Notes under the pieces: generated by a model
Seen by the model: only the letters and a program-made list of their open reading frames with translations
Database searches by the model: none
What the model was told of the DNA's origin: nothing
Translations under genes and position numbers: made by a program
Source of the DNA: Micromonospora carbonacea
Lineage (GTDB): Bacteria > Actinomycetota > Actinomycetes > Mycobacteriales > Micromonosporaceae
DNA length: 64,000 nucleotides
Direction of reading: 5' to 3'
Assembly: GCF_014205165.1 (NCBI RefSeq)
Contig: NZ_JACHMZ010000001.1
Location: forward strand, 496,001-560,000
Shown here: positions 1 through 8,891 of the stretch, one piece after another
How positions within the stretch are numbered: position 1 is the first letter of the stretch
Layout: each line of letters starts with the position of its first letter

Positions 1-1
1 G

Positions 2-460
2 ATGCCAGGAAAGGGCGACGCTCCGGTGCTTCCGGGCGCGCGGGCGGTTGCGCGGCACGTGCGCATCTCGCCGATGAAGGCGCGCCGGGTGGTCAACCTC
101 GTCCGCGGCCTGCCCGCGAAGGAGGCGCTCACGGTGCTGCAGTTCGCGCCGCAGGCTGCGAGCGAGCAGGTTTACAAGGTGCTCGCTAGCGCGATCGCCA
201 ACGCGGAGAACAACGAGCGGCTGGACCCCGACGCGCTGCTCGTCAGCGAGGCGTTCGTCGACGAGGGCCCGACCATGAAGCGGTTCCGGCCGCGGGCGCA
301 GGGCCGGGCGTACCGGATCCGCAAGCGCACCTGCCACATCACCGTGGCGGTCGAGGCGGTCGCGCCGGCCGCGCCGAAGAAGTCCGCGGCGAAGAAGGCC
401 GCCCCGGCGCAGCAGCCTGCGGCCGCTGAGACGGAGAGCAAGACGGAGGGCGCCGAGTAA
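2..460 (+). CDS. rplV: 50S ribosomal protein L22
   Basis: Large-subunit protein that binds 23S rRNA; in the family its long hairpin lines the peptide exit tunnel. The 152-residue product carries the family core, with [13 protein letters not shown] near residues 20-32 and the basic segment [12 protein letters not shown] that forms the tunnel loop. The last 30 or so residues are Ala/Lys/Pro-rich and probably disordered. The ATG is the second base of the window, so the Shine-Dalgarno region cannot be seen; the N-terminus nevertheless looks complete. Its TAA overlaps the rpsC ATG by one base, so the two are translationally coupled within the S10 operon. Confidence 0.96.
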   Translation: MPGKGDAPVLPGARAVARHVRISPMKARRVVNLVRGLPAKEALTVLQFAPQAASEQVYKVLASAIANAENNERLDPDALLVSEAFVDEGPTMKRFRPRAQGRAYRIRKRTCHITVAVEAVAPAAPKKSAAKKAAPAQQPAAAETESKTEGAE

Positions 461-1314
461 TGGGTCAGAAGGTTCACCCCACTGGGTTCCGGCTCGGCAT
501 CTCGACCGACTGGAAGTCCCGCTGGTTCGCGGACAAGCTCTACAAGGACTACATCGGCGAGGACGTCAAGATCCGCCGGATGATGTCCAAGGGTCTGGAG
601 CGGGCCGGCATCTCCAAGGTCGACATCGAGCGCACCCGGGACCGGGTCCGCGTCGACATCCACACCGCCCGGCCGGGCATCGTCATCGGCCGTAAGGGTG
701 CGGAGGCCGACCGGATCCGCGGCGAGCTGGAGAAGCTCACCGGCAAGCAGGTGCAGCTGAACATCATCGAGGTGAAGAACCCCGAGTCGGACGCGCAGCT
801 GGTCGCCCAGGGCGTCGCCGAGCAGCTCTCCAGCCGGGTCAGCTTCCGTCGGGCGATGCGCAAGGCGATGCAGTCGGCGATGAAGAACCCGGTCTGCAAG
901 GGCATCCGGGTGCAGGTCTCGGGCCGCCTCGGCGGCGCCGAGATGAGCCGGACCGAGTTCTACCGCGAGGGCCGGGTTCCGCTGCACACGCTGCGGGCCA
1001 ACATCGAGTACGGCTTCTTCGAGGCCCGTACCACCTTCGGCCGGATCGGCGTGAAGGTCTGGATCTATAAGGGCGACGCGGTGCCGGGTCGGGAGACCCC
1101 GGCCGAGGCTCCGTCGCGCCCGCGCCGTGAGCGCGGCGACCGCCCCGAGCGGCCGCGCCGTGGTCGGTCCGGTTCGTCCGGCACGACCGCCGGTGGCACC
1201 GAGGCCGGCCGGGCTGCCGCGACCACGATCGCGCAGCAGGCCGAGACGCCGAGTGGCGAGCCGGTGGACACGTCCGCCGTCGCCGCCGCGGCAGAAACGC
1301 AGCAGGAGGGCTGA
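460..1314 (+). CDS. rpsC: 30S ribosomal protein S3
   Basis: Small-subunit protein at the mRNA entry site. The N-terminal half holds a type-2 KH RNA-binding domain with the loop [12 protein letters not shown] around residues 69-80, followed by the S3 C-terminal domain ([14 protein letters not shown]). At 284 residues it is longer than the ~230 of E. coli. The extra tail after about residue 210 is Arg/Pro/Ser/Ala-rich low complexity. It lies between rplV and rplP in standard S10 operon order, with a one-base overlap upstream and a 3-nt gap downstream. Confidence 0.97.
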   Translation: MGQKVHPTGFRLGISTDWKSRWFADKLYKDYIGEDVKIRRMMSKGLERAGISKVDIERTRDRVRVDIHTARPGIVIGRKGAEADRIRGELEKLTGKQVQLNIIEVKNPESDAQLVAQGVAEQLSSRVSFRRAMRKAMQSAMKNPVCKGIRVQVSGRLGGAEMSRTEFYREGRVPLHTLRANIEYGFFEARTTFGRIGVKVWIYKGDAVPGRETPAEAPSRPRRERGDRPERPRRGRSGSSGTTAGGTEAGRAAATTIAQQAETPSGEPVDTSAVAAAAETQQEG

Positions 1315-1317
1315 CAG

Positions 1318-1743
1318 ATGCTGATGCCGCGCAAGCCCCCGAAGGGCTTCCGCAAGCCGCACCACCCGGACCGCCACGGCGCGTCCAAGGGTGGCAACCG
1401 CGTGGTGTTCGGCGAGTTCGGGATCCAGGCTCTCGAGCCGGCGTACGTGACGAACCGGCAGATCGAGTCGGCGCGTATCGCGATGACCCGCCACATCAAG
1501 CGTGGCGGCAAGGTCTGGATCTCGATCTTCCCGGACCAGGCCCTGACCAAGAAGCCGGCCGAGACCCGGATGGGTTCCGGCAAGGGCTCGCCCGAGTGGT
1601 GGGTCGCGAACGTCAAGCCGGGGCGGATCCTGTTCGAGATGTCCTTCCCCAACGAGCAGATCGCGCGAGAGGCGATGCGTCGCGCGATCCACAAGCTCCC
1701 GATGAAGTGCCGCATTGTTACGCGCGAAGTGGGTGAATCCTGA
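1318..1743 (+). CDS. rplP: 50S ribosomal protein L16
   Basis: Large-subunit protein near the A-site tRNA and 5S rRNA. The 141-residue product has the expected length, the family N-terminus MLMPRK, and the conserved segments [31 protein letters not shown] and GRILFEM. A second in-frame ATG lies two codons downstream, but the first keeps the family-typical MLMP start. Its TGA overlaps the rpmC ATG (TGATG), which supports coupled translation. Confidence 0.97.
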   Translation: MLMPRKPPKGFRKPHHPDRHGASKGGNRVVFGEFGIQALEPAYVTNRQIESARIAMTRHIKRGGKVWISIFPDQALTKKPAETRMGSGKGSPEWWVANVKPGRILFEMSFPNEQIAREAMRRAIHKLPMKCRIVTREVGES

Positions 1744-1979
1744 TGGCAGCGGGCGTTAAGGCCTCCGAGCTGCGTGAGCTCTCCGAGGAGGAGCTGGTCA
1801 CGAAGCTGCGCGAGGCCAAGGCGGAGCTGTTCAACCTCCGCGTGCAGGCCGCAACCGGTCAGCTGGACAACAACCGGCGGTTGCAGGTCATCCGTCGGGA
1901 GATCGCCCGGATCTACACGATCATGCGTGAGCGCGAGCTGGGTCTCTCGGCCGCGCCGACTGAGGTGACTGCGTCATGA
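1743..1979 (+). CDS. rpmC: 50S ribosomal protein L29
   Basis: Small helical protein at the exit-tunnel rim; in the family it forms part of the docking platform for trigger factor and SRP. The 78-residue product shows the typical pattern [20 protein letters not shown] followed by the family segment [14 protein letters not shown] and a C-terminal helix with [14 protein letters not shown]. It overlaps rplP by one base and the following rpsQ ATG by four bases (ATGA), so rplP-rpmC-rpsQ are tightly coupled. Confidence 0.96.
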   Translation: MAAGVKASELRELSEEELVTKLREAKAELFNLRVQAATGQLDNNRRLQVIRREIARIYTIMRERELGLSAAPTEVTAS

Positions 1980-2257
1980 GTGAGAACACCGCCACCACCG
2001 CCGCCGCGCGGGCCCGCCGCAAGGTGCGCGAGGGCCTCGTGGTCAGCGACAAGATGGACAAGACCGTCGTCGTCGAGGTCGAGGACCGGGTCAAGCACGC
2101 GCTGTACGGCAAGATCATGCGCCGTACCAGCAAGCTGAAGGTGCACGACGAGCAGAACGCCGCCGGCATCGGCGACCGGGTCCTGATCATGGAGACCCGG
2201 CCGCTGTCCGCCACCAAGCGGTGGCGGCTCGTGGAGATCCTGGAAAAGGCCAAGTAG
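1976..2257 (+). CDS. rpsQ: 30S ribosomal protein S17
   Basis: Small-subunit primary binder of 16S rRNA with an OB fold. The 93-residue product contains the family segments [17 protein letters not shown] and [22 protein letters not shown]. An N-terminal stretch of about 15 residues rich in Ala and Thr precedes the conserved core. The gene starts inside the rpmC stop (ATGA overlap). It is followed by a 97-bp gap with a hairpin before rplN, the first real break in this operon within the window. Confidence 0.96.
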   Translation: MSENTATTAAARARRKVREGLVVSDKMDKTVVVEVEDRVKHALYGKIMRRTSKLKVHDEQNAAGIGDRVLIMETRPLSATKRWRLVEILEKAK

Positions 2258-2271
2258 CGAAGGCTCGAGCT

Positions 2272-2291
2272 CGCCCGGCGTCAGCCGGGCG
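2272..2291. terminator. Hairpin in the rpsQ-rplN gap
   Basis: Perfect 8-bp stem CGCCCGGC/GCCGGGCG with a 4-nt loop (GTCA), located 14 bp after the rpsQ stop. No T-tract follows, so it may be an attenuating or processing structure rather than a full terminator. The downstream genes are part of the same conserved cluster. Confidence 0.4.
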
Positions 2292-2354
2292 CAGGTTCCG
2301 CCAGGCTCCGGTCGCGGCAGGCGGCCGGAGAACCGGCAGACATAGGAGATAGAC

Positions 2355-2723
2355 GTGATTCAGCAGGAGTCGCGACTGCGCGTCGCCGACAACACGGGTG
2401 CCCGGGAGATCCTGTGCATCCGGGTTCTCGGTGGCTCCGGTCGGCGCTACGCGAGCATCGGCGACGTCATCGTGGCCACGGTCAAGGACGCGATCCCGGG
2501 TGCCGGTGTGAAGAAGGGCGACGTCGTCAAGGCCGTCGTCGTTCGCACCGCCAAGGAGAAGCGGCGGCCGGACGGCTCGTACATCCGCTTCGACGAGAAC
2601 GCCGCCGTCATCATCAAGGACGGCGGGGACCCGCGCGGTACCCGCATCTTCGGCCCGGTGGGTCGGGAGCTGCGGGACAAGCGGTTCATGAAGATCATTT
2701 CCCTCGCGCCGGAGGTGTTGTGA
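2355..2723 (+). CDS. rplN: 50S ribosomal protein L14
   Basis: Large-subunit protein at the subunit interface (bridge B8 in the family). The 122-residue product matches family length almost residue for residue: [19 protein letters not shown] at the N-terminus, then [17 protein letters not shown], and a C-terminus with [24 protein letters not shown] split around its helices. The start is GTG, preceded by a purine-rich TAGGAGAT Shine-Dalgarno. The TGA stop lies inside the rplX start region (GTGA). Confidence 0.97.
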   Translation: MIQQESRLRVADNTGAREILCIRVLGGSGRRYASIGDVIVATVKDAIPGAGVKKGDVVKAVVVRTAKEKRRPDGSYIRFDENAAVIIKDGGDPRGTRIFGPVGRELRDKRFMKIISLAPEVL

Positions 2724-3040
2724 CCGTGAAGGTCAAGAAGGGCGACACGGTCGTCGTCATCGCCGGCAAGGACAAGGGCGCCAAGGGCAAGGTCATCGCG
2801 GCCTACCCGCGGCAGGACAAGGTCCTGGTCGAGGGCGTGAACCGGGTCAAGAAGCACACCCGCATCAGCACCACCCAGCGTGGCGCCAAGACCGGCGGCA
2901 TCGTCACCCAGGAAGCCCCGATCCACGTCTCCAACGTGATGGTCGTGGACTCCGACGGGAACCCGACCCGCGTCGGATACCGCATCGACGACAACGGCCA
3001 GAAGGTCCGCATCGCGCGTAGCACCGGTAAGGACCTGTGA
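2720..3040 (+). CDS. rplX: 50S ribosomal protein L24
   Basis: Assembly-initiating large-subunit protein with a KOW motif at the N-terminus ([20 protein letters not shown]). The true start is the GTG that overlaps the rplN stop, giving a 106-residue protein beginning [11 protein letters not shown]; a longer reading frame continues upstream through rplN but is not coding. A second GTG two codons later (MKVKKG) is possible. Family segments [12 protein letters not shown] and [16 protein letters not shown] are present. It is coupled to rplE through TGATG. Confidence 0.95.
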   Translation: MTVKVKKGDTVVVIAGKDKGAKGKVIAAYPRQDKVLVEGVNRVKKHTRISTTQRGAKTGGIVTQEAPIHVSNVMVVDSDGNPTRVGYRIDDNGQKVRIARSTGKDL

Positions 3041-3609
3041 TGACCACGGCTACCGAAACCAAGACCATGCCGCGCCTCAAGGAGCGGTACCGCAACGAGA
3101 TCGTGGCCAAGCTGCAGGAGCAGCACAGCTACGGCAACCCCATGCAGGTGCCGCGGCTGGTCAAGATCGTCGTGAACATGGGTGTCGGCGAGGCCGCCCG
3201 GGACGCCAAGCTGATCGACGGCGCCGTCCGGGACCTGGCCACCATCACCGGCCAGAAGCCGCAGGTGCGGCGGGCGACCAAGTCCATCGCGCAGTTCAAG
3301 CTCCGCGAGGGCATGCCGATCGGCGCGAAGGTCACCCTCCGCGGCGACCGGATGTGGGAGTTCCTGGACCGCCTGCTCTCCATCGCGCTGCCGCGTATCC
3401 GCGACTTCCGCGGGCTGGACGGGCGCAAGCTCGACGGGCACGGCAACTACACGTTCGGCCTGACCGAGCAGTCGGTGTTCCACGAGATCGACCAGGACAA
3501 GATCGATCGCCAGCGGGGCATGGACATCACGGTGGTCACGACCGCCACGACCGACGACGAGGGCCGGGCGCTGCTCAAGCTCCTGGGCTTCCCGTTCAAG
3601 GAGAACTGA
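3040..3609 (+). CDS. rplE: 50S ribosomal protein L5
   Basis: Binds 5S rRNA and contacts the P-site tRNA. The product is about 189 residues, with the family segments [41 protein letters not shown] and [12 protein letters not shown]. The ATG shares its A with the last base of the rplX TGA. A GTG one codon upstream is in frame but less likely. The C-terminus ([18 protein letters not shown]) is typical. rpsN follows after one base. Confidence 0.96.
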   Translation: MTTATETKTMPRLKERYRNEIVAKLQEQHSYGNPMQVPRLVKIVVNMGVGEAARDAKLIDGAVRDLATITGQKPQVRRATKSIAQFKLREGMPIGAKVTLRGDRMWEFLDRLLSIALPRIRDFRGLDGRKLDGHGNYTFGLTEQSVFHEIDQDKIDRQRGMDITVVTTATTDDEGRALLKLLGFPFKEN

Positions 3610-3610
3610 G

Positions 3611-3796
3611 ATGGCCAAGAAGGCGCTGATCCTCAAGGCGGCCGCGAAGCCGAAGTTCTCGGTTCGCGCGTACACCCGCTGCCAGCGGTGCGGGCGTCCC
3701 AAGGCGGTCTACCGCAAGTTCGGTCTCTGCCGGGTCTGCATCCGGGAGATGGCCCACCGCGGTGAGCTGCCGGGCGTGTCCAAGGCTTCCTGGTAA
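3611..3796 (+). CDS. rpsN: 30S ribosomal protein S14, zinc-binding (type Z)
   Basis: Short 61-residue S14 of the C+ class. It keeps the zinc ribbon, CQRCG around residues 24-28 and CRVC around residues 40-43, so it is the zinc-dependent housekeeping form rather than the longer cysteine-free paralog used under zinc limitation. Located between rplE and rpsH as in standard spc operons. A 118-bp gap with two hairpins follows before rpsH. Confidence 0.96.
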   Translation: MAKKALILKAAAKPKFSVRAYTRCQRCGRPKAVYRKFGLCRVCIREMAHRGELPGVSKASW

Positions 3797-3806
3797 GGGC
3801 GACCGC

Positions 3807-3885
3807 GCCCCGGCTGCCGGCCGGGGCCCCCTTGCACCGATCATGTATTGCTCTTCGCCGTAGGCCCGGGGCTGACCGCCCCGGG
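3807..3885. terminator. Two GC hairpins in the rpsN-rpsH gap
   Basis: Hairpin 1 (3807-3827) has an 8-bp stem GCCCCGGC/GCCGGGGC with a 5-nt loop. Hairpin 2 (3865-3885) has stem CCCGGGGC/GCCCCGGG with a 5-nt loop. Between them is a relatively AT-rich stretch with a TTGCAC hexamer at 3832 that could belong to an internal promoter for rpsH, but no convincing -10 is spaced correctly. Likely attenuation or RNA-processing signals; function is inferred. Confidence 0.4.
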
Positions 3886-3914
3886 AACCCCGGCGAGAAA
3901 GGCTGACGAAATCC

Positions 3915-4322
3915 ATGACGATGACCGACCCGATCGCAGACATGCTCACGCGTCTGCGTAACGCCAACCAGGCGTACCACGACCGGGTGACGATGCCCTA
4001 CTCCAAGATCAAGGCGAACATCGCCGAGGTCCTGAAGTCCGAGGGCTACATCGCCACCTGGTCGGTCGAGGAGCCCGAGGAGGGCGCCGTCGGCAAGCGA
4101 CTGGTCGTCGAGCTGAAGTACGGCCAGAACCGCGAGCGGAGCCTGGCCGGCATCAAGCGCGTGTCCAAGCCCGGTCTCCGGGTGTACGCCAAGTCGGACG
4201 GGCTCCCGCGGGTGCTCGGCGGGCTGGGCGTGGCGATCATTTCGACGTCCCAGGGGCTGCTCACCGACCGGCAGGCCCGCAAGCGGAGCGTTGGCGGGGA
4301 AGTCCTCGCCTTCGTCTGGTAA
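3915..4322 (+). CDS. rpsH: 30S ribosomal protein S8
   Basis: Primary 16S rRNA-binding protein; in E. coli the S8 protein also represses the spc operon. The 135-residue product matches the family: [16 protein letters not shown], then [15 protein letters not shown], the conserved [20 protein letters not shown] and the C-terminal GGEVLAFVW. The first ATG is used (MTMTDP); a second ATG two codons on would give the same core. The Shine-Dalgarno is GAGAAAGG. Confidence 0.97.
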   Translation: MTMTDPIADMLTRLRNANQAYHDRVTMPYSKIKANIAEVLKSEGYIATWSVEEPEEGAVGKRLVVELKYGQNRERSLAGIKRVSKPGLRVYAKSDGLPRVLGGLGVAIISTSQGLLTDRQARKRSVGGEVLAFVW

Positions 4323-4338
4323 CGGGAGACAGGTAGAA

Positions 4339-4881
4339 ATGTCGCGTATTGGACGTAAGTCGATCCCGGTGCCTGCCGGCGTCGACATCACGATCGACGG
4401 CCAGGCCGTCAAGGTCAAGGGCCCGAAGGGCGAGCTCACGCACGTGCTCGCCGAGCCGATCACCGCGGAGCGGGCCGAGGACGGCCAGCTCCAGGTCAAC
4501 CGGCCGAACGACGAGCGCAAGGCCAAGGAACTGCACGGCCTGAGCCGGACCCTGATCGCCAACATGATCGTCGGCGTGACCGAGGGCCACCGCAAGAGTC
4601 TGGAGATCGCCGGCACCGGTTACCGGGTCACGGCCAAGGGCAAGGACCTGGAGTTCGCGCTCGGGTTCTCGCACCCGGTGCTGGTCCCCGCGCCGGACGG
4701 CATCACCTTCACGGTGGAGAAGCCGACCGTGTTCCACGTGGCCGGCATCGACAAGCAGCTCGTCGGCGAGGTCGCCGCCAACATCCGGAAGATCCGCCCG
4801 CCGGAGCCCTACAAGGGCAAGGGCGTGAAGTACCAGGGCGAGGTCATTCGCCGTAAGGCCGGAAAGGCAGGTAAGAAGTGA
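4339..4881 (+). CDS. rplF: 50S ribosomal protein L6
   Basis: Large-subunit protein near the GTPase-associated centre. The start is the ATG giving [15 protein letters not shown] (180 residues). A longer in-frame extension runs into rpsH but lacks family similarity, and a GGGAGACAGG Shine-Dalgarno stands directly before this ATG. Both duplicated L6 folds are present, ending with the signature [20 protein letters not shown]. The stop overlaps the GTG of rplR. Confidence 0.96.
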   Translation: MSRIGRKSIPVPAGVDITIDGQAVKVKGPKGELTHVLAEPITAERAEDGQLQVNRPNDERKAKELHGLSRTLIANMIVGVTEGHRKSLEIAGTGYRVTAKGKDLEFALGFSHPVLVPAPDGITFTVEKPTVFHVAGIDKQLVGEVAANIRKIRPPEPYKGKGVKYQGEVIRRKAGKAGKK

Positions 4882-5267
4882 GCGCCACGCTGCTCAAGCG
4901 TCGCCGCGGCGTCGCCGCCAAGCGCGCCGTCGGCCGTGCGCGTCGACACTTCCGGGTCCGCAAGAACGTCAGCGGCACCCCCGAGCGTCCCCGCCTGGTC
5001 GTCACCCGGTCGCTGCGGCACATCGTCGCGCAGGTCGTCGACGACACCAAGGGTCACACCCTGGCGTCGGCCTCGACCCTCGACGCGTCGGTGCGCGGCA
5101 CCGAGGGCGACAAGAGCGCCCTGGCCGGCAAGGTCGGCGCCCTGCTCGCCGAGCGGGCCAAGGCCGCCGGCGTCTCGAAGGTCGTCTTCGACCGCGGTGG
5201 CAACCGGTACGCGGGGCGGGTCGCCGCGCTTGCCGACGCCGCCCGCGAAGCCGGGCTCGAGTTCTAG
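4878..5267 (+). CDS. rplR: 50S ribosomal protein L18
   Basis: 5S rRNA-binding protein of the central protuberance. The 129-residue product has a basic N-terminal arm ([17 protein letters not shown]), the core segment [21 protein letters not shown] and the C-terminal [21 protein letters not shown] region. It begins at a GTG overlapping the rplF stop, consistent with translational coupling. A 33-bp gap follows before rpsE. Confidence 0.95.
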   Translation: MSATLLKRRRGVAAKRAVGRARRHFRVRKNVSGTPERPRLVVTRSLRHIVAQVVDDTKGHTLASASTLDASVRGTEGDKSALAGKVGALLAERAKAAGVSKVVFDRGGNRYAGRVAALADAAREAGLEF

Positions 5268-5300
5268 AAACCCCGTCACGAGAGATAAGGAAGGCTGCTG

Positions 5301-5915
5301 ATGCCAGGTCAACAGCGCCGTGGCGGCGGGTCCGGTGGCAACGAGGGTGGTCGCCGCGACAACCGCCGTGAGGGCGGCCGCGGAAACGCGCCCGTCGAGA
5401 AGACCCCGCACCTCGAGCGGGTCGTCGCGATCAACCGCGTCGCCAAGGTCGTGAAGGGTGGTCGTCGCTTCAGCTTCACCGCCCTGGTGATCGTCGGCGA
5501 CGGCGACGGCACCGTCGGTGTGGGCTACGGAAAGGCCAAGGAGGTGCCCGCGGCGATCGCCAAGGGTGTCGAGGAGGCCAAGAAGCACTTCTTCAAGGTG
5601 CCGCGGATCGCTTCCTCGATCCCGCACCCGGTGACGGGTGAGGCCGCCGCCGGTGTGGTGCTGCTCAAGCCGGCCTCCGCCGGTACGGGCGTCATCGCCG
5701 GTGGCCCGGTGCGTGCCGTGCTGGAGTGCGCGGGCATCCACGACGTGCTCTCCAAGAGCCTCGGCTCGTCCAACCCGATCAACATCGTGCACGCCACGGT
5801 GGCGGCGCTGAAGGGGCTGGAGTCCCCGGAGGCCGTCGCGGCCCGTCGTGGCCTGCCGGTCGAGGACGTCGCGCCGGCCGCGATGCTCGCGTCGCGGGCG
5901 GGGGTGGCGTCCTGA
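5301..5915 (+). CDS. rpsE: 30S ribosomal protein S5
   Basis: Small-subunit protein involved in decoding accuracy and mRNA unwinding in the family. The 204-residue product opens with a Gly/Arg-rich tail of about 35 residues, then the double-stranded RNA-binding-like domain ([34 protein letters not shown]) and the C-terminal domain with [18 protein letters not shown] clear AAGGAAGG Shine-Dalgarno precedes the ATG. The stop overlaps the rpmD ATG (TGATG). Confidence 0.96.
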   Translation: MPGQQRRGGGSGGNEGGRRDNRREGGRGNAPVEKTPHLERVVAINRVAKVVKGGRRFSFTALVIVGDGDGTVGVGYGKAKEVPAAIAKGVEEAKKHFFKVPRIASSIPHPVTGEAAAGVVLLKPASAGTGVIAGGPVRAVLECAGIHDVLSKSLGSSNPINIVHATVAALKGLESPEAVAARRGLPVEDVAPAAMLASRAGVAS

Positions 5916-6097
5916 TGGCTCGCCTGAAGGTCACCCAGCTCCGGTCCGAGATCGGTGCCAAGCGCAACCAGCGTGAGTCGCTGCGTTCGCTCGGCCTGAA
6001 GCGGATCAACGACGTGGTGGTCAAGGAGGACCGTCCCGAGATCCGGGGCATGATCTTCGCGGTCAACCACCTCGTGAAGGTCGAGGAGGTCGAGTAA
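5915..6097 (+). CDS. rpmD: 50S ribosomal protein L30
   Basis: Small large-subunit protein of 60 residues: [16 protein letters not shown], then [14 protein letters not shown] and [18 protein letters not shown]. The ATG shares its first base with the rpsE TGA. The reading frame is open further upstream inside rpsE, but that part is not conserved. The TAA in turn overlaps the rplO ATG, so rpsE-rpmD-rplO form one coupled unit. Confidence 0.96.
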   Translation: MARLKVTQLRSEIGAKRNQRESLRSLGLKRINDVVVKEDRPEIRGMIFAVNHLVKVEEVE

Positions 6098-6540
6098 TGA
6101 CGATCAAGGTCCACCACCTGCGCCCGGCGCCCGGTGCCAAGACCGCGAAGACCCGCGTGGGTCGCGGTGAGGGCTCCAAGGGCAAGACCGCCGGTCGCGG
6201 TACCAAGGGTTCCAAGGCCCGCAAGAACATCTCGGCGGCGTTCGAGGGTGGGCAGATGCCCATCCACATGCGCCTGCCGAAGATGAAGGGCTTCAAGAAC
6301 AAGTTCAAGGTGGTCTTCCAGGTGGTCAACCTGGACAGGCTCGCCGAGCTGTTCCCGAACGGCGGCCAGGTCGGCCCGCAGGAGCTGGTCGAGGCCGGCG
6401 CGGTCCGCAAGGGCCACCCGGTCAAGGTGCTCGGCACCGGCGACCTCAACGGCGTGTCCCTCCAGGTGTCGGCGCAGGCGTTCAGCGCGTCGGCCAAGGA
6501 GAAGATCACCGCCGCCGGTGGCTCGGTCACCGAGCTGTAA
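6097..6540 (+). CDS. rplO: 50S ribosomal protein L15
   Basis: Late-assembly large-subunit protein. The 147-residue product has the Gly-rich, basic N-terminal arm ([19 protein letters not shown]), the segment [18 protein letters not shown] and the C-terminal globular part ending [15 protein letters not shown]. It is the last ribosomal gene of this cluster; a 235-bp gap with a 14-bp hairpin separates it from secY. Confidence 0.96.
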   Translation: MTIKVHHLRPAPGAKTAKTRVGRGEGSKGKTAGRGTKGSKARKNISAAFEGGQMPIHMRLPKMKGFKNKFKVVFQVVNLDRLAELFPNGGQVGPQELVEAGAVRKGHPVKVLGTGDLNGVSLQVSAQAFSASAKEKITAAGGSVTEL

Positions 6541-6552
6541 GGCTGTGTCCGT

Positions 6553-6588
6553 GGCGCCCGCTCAGTTCTTCGTGACTGGGCGGGCGCC
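6553..6588. terminator. Hairpin after rplO
   Basis: A 14-bp stem (left arm 6553-6566, right arm 6575-6588, one G-T wobble) closes an 8-nt loop TCTTCGTG. No run of T follows, as is common for actinobacterial terminators. It marks the end of the spc ribosomal transcript or an attenuator before secY. Confidence 0.55.
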
Positions 6589-6674
6589 TCGGTCTACCCC
6601 GGGCGTCACCACCGGGTAATATCGGATTCGATTTATGTAGCCGGGCACACCTGCCCGGACCGGGACGGGGCTGT

Positions 6675-6680
6675 TAGGCT
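6675..6680 (+). promoter_or_regulatory. Candidate -10 element for secY
   Basis: TAGGCT stands about 95 bp upstream of the secY start, after the rplO hairpin and an AT-richer stretch (6610-6640). It resembles the TANNNT -10 seen at other starts in this window. No clear -35 is visible, so the call is tentative. Confidence 0.3.
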
Positions 6681-6775
6681 CCCATCCCAGCTATGGATAT
6701 CGGGCGCTCGCCCGGCACCCACCCCGATCCGCCAGGGACCACCACCGGCGGCCCGCCTCGCGCAGGAGGAAGAAG

Positions 6776-8104
6776 TTGCTGTCCGCCTTTCTCAGTGCGT
6801 TCCGTACGCCTGACCTGCGCAAGAAGCTGCTGTTTACGGTAGGCATCATCGCGGTCTACCGGCTCGGCGCCACCCTGCCCAGCCCTGGTGTCTCGTACGG
6901 CAACGTCCAGAAGTGCCTCGACACCATCGGCAGCGCGAACACCGGGGTGCTGAACCTGCTGGACCTCTTCTCCGGCGGGGCGCTGCTGCAGCTCTCGGTC
7001 TTCGCGCTGGGCATCATGCCCTACATCACAGCGTCGATCATCCTGCAACTGCTCACCGTGGTCATCCCGCGGCTGGAGCAGCTCCGCAAGGAGGGGCAGG
7101 CCGGCCAGGCGAAGATCACCCAGTACACCCGCTACCTGACGCTGGGCCTGGGCATCCTCCAGTCGTCGGCGTTCGTGGCGCTGGCCCGGTCCGGGCAGCT
7201 CTTCAACAACCAGTGCGACCAGTTCCCGATCGTGCCCGAGGGCACCGGCATCCCGGACTGGCTGACGCTGACGATCCTGGTCATGACGATGACCGCCGGC
7301 ACCGGCGTGGTGATGTGGCTCGGCGAGCTGATCACCGACCGGGGCGTCGGCAACGGCATGTCCGTGCTGATCTTCACCTCGATCGCGGCCCGCCTCCCCA
7401 GCGAGGGCTGGCGGATCAAGACCCAGCAGGGCTGGTGGAAGTTCTTCCTGGTGCTGGCGCTGGTCCTGGTGGTCATCACCGCGGTCACCTTCATCGAGCA
7501 GGCGCAGCGCCGGATCCCGGTGCAGTACGCCAAGCGGATGATCGGCCGGCGGATGTACGGCGGCACCTCGACCTACATCCCGCTGAAGGTCAACCAGGCG
7601 GGCGTCATCCCGGTCATCTTCGGCTCCTCGCTGCTCTACCTGCCGCAGCTGGCGCTCCAGTTCTTCGACCAGACGAACCCGGGCAAGACCCAGGCCTGGA
7701 TCCAGAACAACGTGGTCGACCCGTCGAGCCCGCTGCACATCGCTATCTACTTCCTGCTGATCATCTTCTTCACGTACTTCTACGTGTCGATCACGTTCAA
7801 CCCGACCGAGGTCGCGGACAACATGAAGAAGTACGGCGGCTTCGTGCCGGGCATCCGCCCCGGCAAGCCGACCGCCGACTACCTCGACTTCATCCTCAGC
7901 CGGATCACCCTGCCGGGCGCTCTCTACCTGGGCATCGTCTCGATCCTGCCGAACTTCTTCTTCATCTGGCTGAACAGCGAGCAGTTCCAGAACTTCCCGT
8001 TCGGCGGCACCGCTGTGCTCATCATGGTCGGCGTCGGTCTGGAGACCGTGAAGCAGATCGAGAGCCAACTCATGCAGCGGAACTACGAAGGGTTCCTGCG
8101 GTAG
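6776..8104 (+). CDS. secY: Preprotein translocase subunit SecY
   Basis: Channel-forming subunit of the SecYEG translocon in the cytoplasmic membrane. The 442-residue product is the usual size and has about ten hydrophobic segments. Family segments include YRLGATLPSPGV near the N-terminus, LDLFSGGALLQLSVFALGIM (plug region), GIGNGMS-like GVGNGMSVLIF, YVSITFNPTEVADNMKKYGG, and RPGKPTADYLDFILSRIT. The start is TTG with a strong CAGGAGGAAG Shine-Dalgarno. secY-adk-map order follows, as in many actinobacteria; adk begins directly after the stop. Confidence 0.97.
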   Translation: MLSAFLSAFRTPDLRKKLLFTVGIIAVYRLGATLPSPGVSYGNVQKCLDTIGSANTGVLNLLDLFSGGALLQLSVFALGIMPYITASIILQLLTVVIPRLEQLRKEGQAGQAKITQYTRYLTLGLGILQSSAFVALARSGQLFNNQCDQFPIVPEGTGIPDWLTLTILVMTMTAGTGVVMWLGELITDRGVGNGMSVLIFTSIAARLPSEGWRIKTQQGWWKFFLVLALVLVVITAVTFIEQAQRRIPVQYAKRMIGRRMYGGTSTYIPLKVNQAGVIPVIFGSSLLYLPQLALQFFDQTNPGKTQAWIQNNVVDPSSPLHIAIYFLLIIFFTYFYVSITFNPTEVADNMKKYGGFVPGIRPGKPTADYLDFILSRITLPGALYLGIVSILPNFFFIWLNSEQFQNFPFGGTAVLIMVGVGLETVKQIESQLMQRNYEGFLR

Positions 8105-8758
8105 ATGCGACTCGTTCTGGTTGGCCCGCCGGGCGCGGGCAAGGGCACACAGGCGGAGTTCATCGCCGCTCACCTCTCGGTGCCGAAGATCTCGACCGGT
8201 GACATCTTCCGGGCGAACGTCTCGCAGGGCACGCCGCTGGGTGTCGAGGCGAAGCGCTACATGGACGCGGGCAAGCTGGTCCCGGACGAGGTGACCATCA
8301 ACATGGTCCGGGACCGGCTCGCCGAGCCGGACGCCTCGGAGGGCTTCCTGCTCGACGGCTTCCCGCGCACCACGCCGCAGGCCGCCGCGCTGGACAAGCT
8401 CCTCGCCGACCTGGGCACCGCGCTGGACCTGGTGCTGGAGCTGGTCGTCGACGACGACGAGGTGATCCGGCGGCTGTCGGGCCGGCGCACCTGCCGGGGC
8501 TGCGGCAAGATCTGGCACGTCGAGTTCGACGCGACGACCCGGGACGGCATCTGCGACCGCTGCGGCGCCGAGCTGTTCCAGCGCGACGACGACAAGCCCG
8601 AGACGATCGCCGCCCGGCTGCGCGAGTACGCCGACAAGACCGCGCCGCTGGTCGACTACTACGGCGCCCAGGGCAAGCTGGTGGGCATCGACGCCACCGG
8701 CCCGGTGGAGGACGTCACCGTCCGCGCCATCGACGCCCTGCGCTCGTACGGCGGCTGA
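8105..8758 (+). CDS. adk: Adenylate kinase
   Basis: Cytoplasmic enzyme that interconverts ATP + AMP and 2 ADP. The 217-residue product has the P-loop GPPGAGKGT at residues 7-15, the AMP-binding segment ISTGDIFR, the motif [10 protein letters not shown], and a long LID domain with four cysteines (CRGCG and CDRCG), so the zinc-binding LID form. The ATG follows the secY stop with no spacer, implying coupled translation. Confidence 0.96.
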   Translation: MRLVLVGPPGAGKGTQAEFIAAHLSVPKISTGDIFRANVSQGTPLGVEAKRYMDAGKLVPDEVTINMVRDRLAEPDASEGFLLDGFPRTTPQAAALDKLLADLGTALDLVLELVVDDDEVIRRLSGRRTCRGCGKIWHVEFDATTRDGICDRCGAELFQRDDDKPETIAARLREYADKTAPLVDYYGAQGKLVGIDATGPVEDVTVRAIDALRSYGG

Positions 8759-8824
8759 CGAACGGCCGCGCTGCGGCTGACGGAAGGTCGTCCGGCGACT
8801 GGCGGACGCCGGGGTCCCGGCGGA

Positions 8825-8830
8825 TAGAGT
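8825..8830 (+). promoter_or_regulatory. Candidate -10 for map
   Basis: TAGAGT lies about 62 bp before the map ATG in the adk-map gap. It fits TANNNT. The -35 region is GC-rich and not recognisable. This would give map its own promoter within the secY-adk-map group. Confidence 0.3.
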
Positions 8831-8891
8831 GCGAACAGCGGGGTACGTGCGACGTGCCCCGCTGCTCCGCGCGACGAAAGGTAACGGCCCC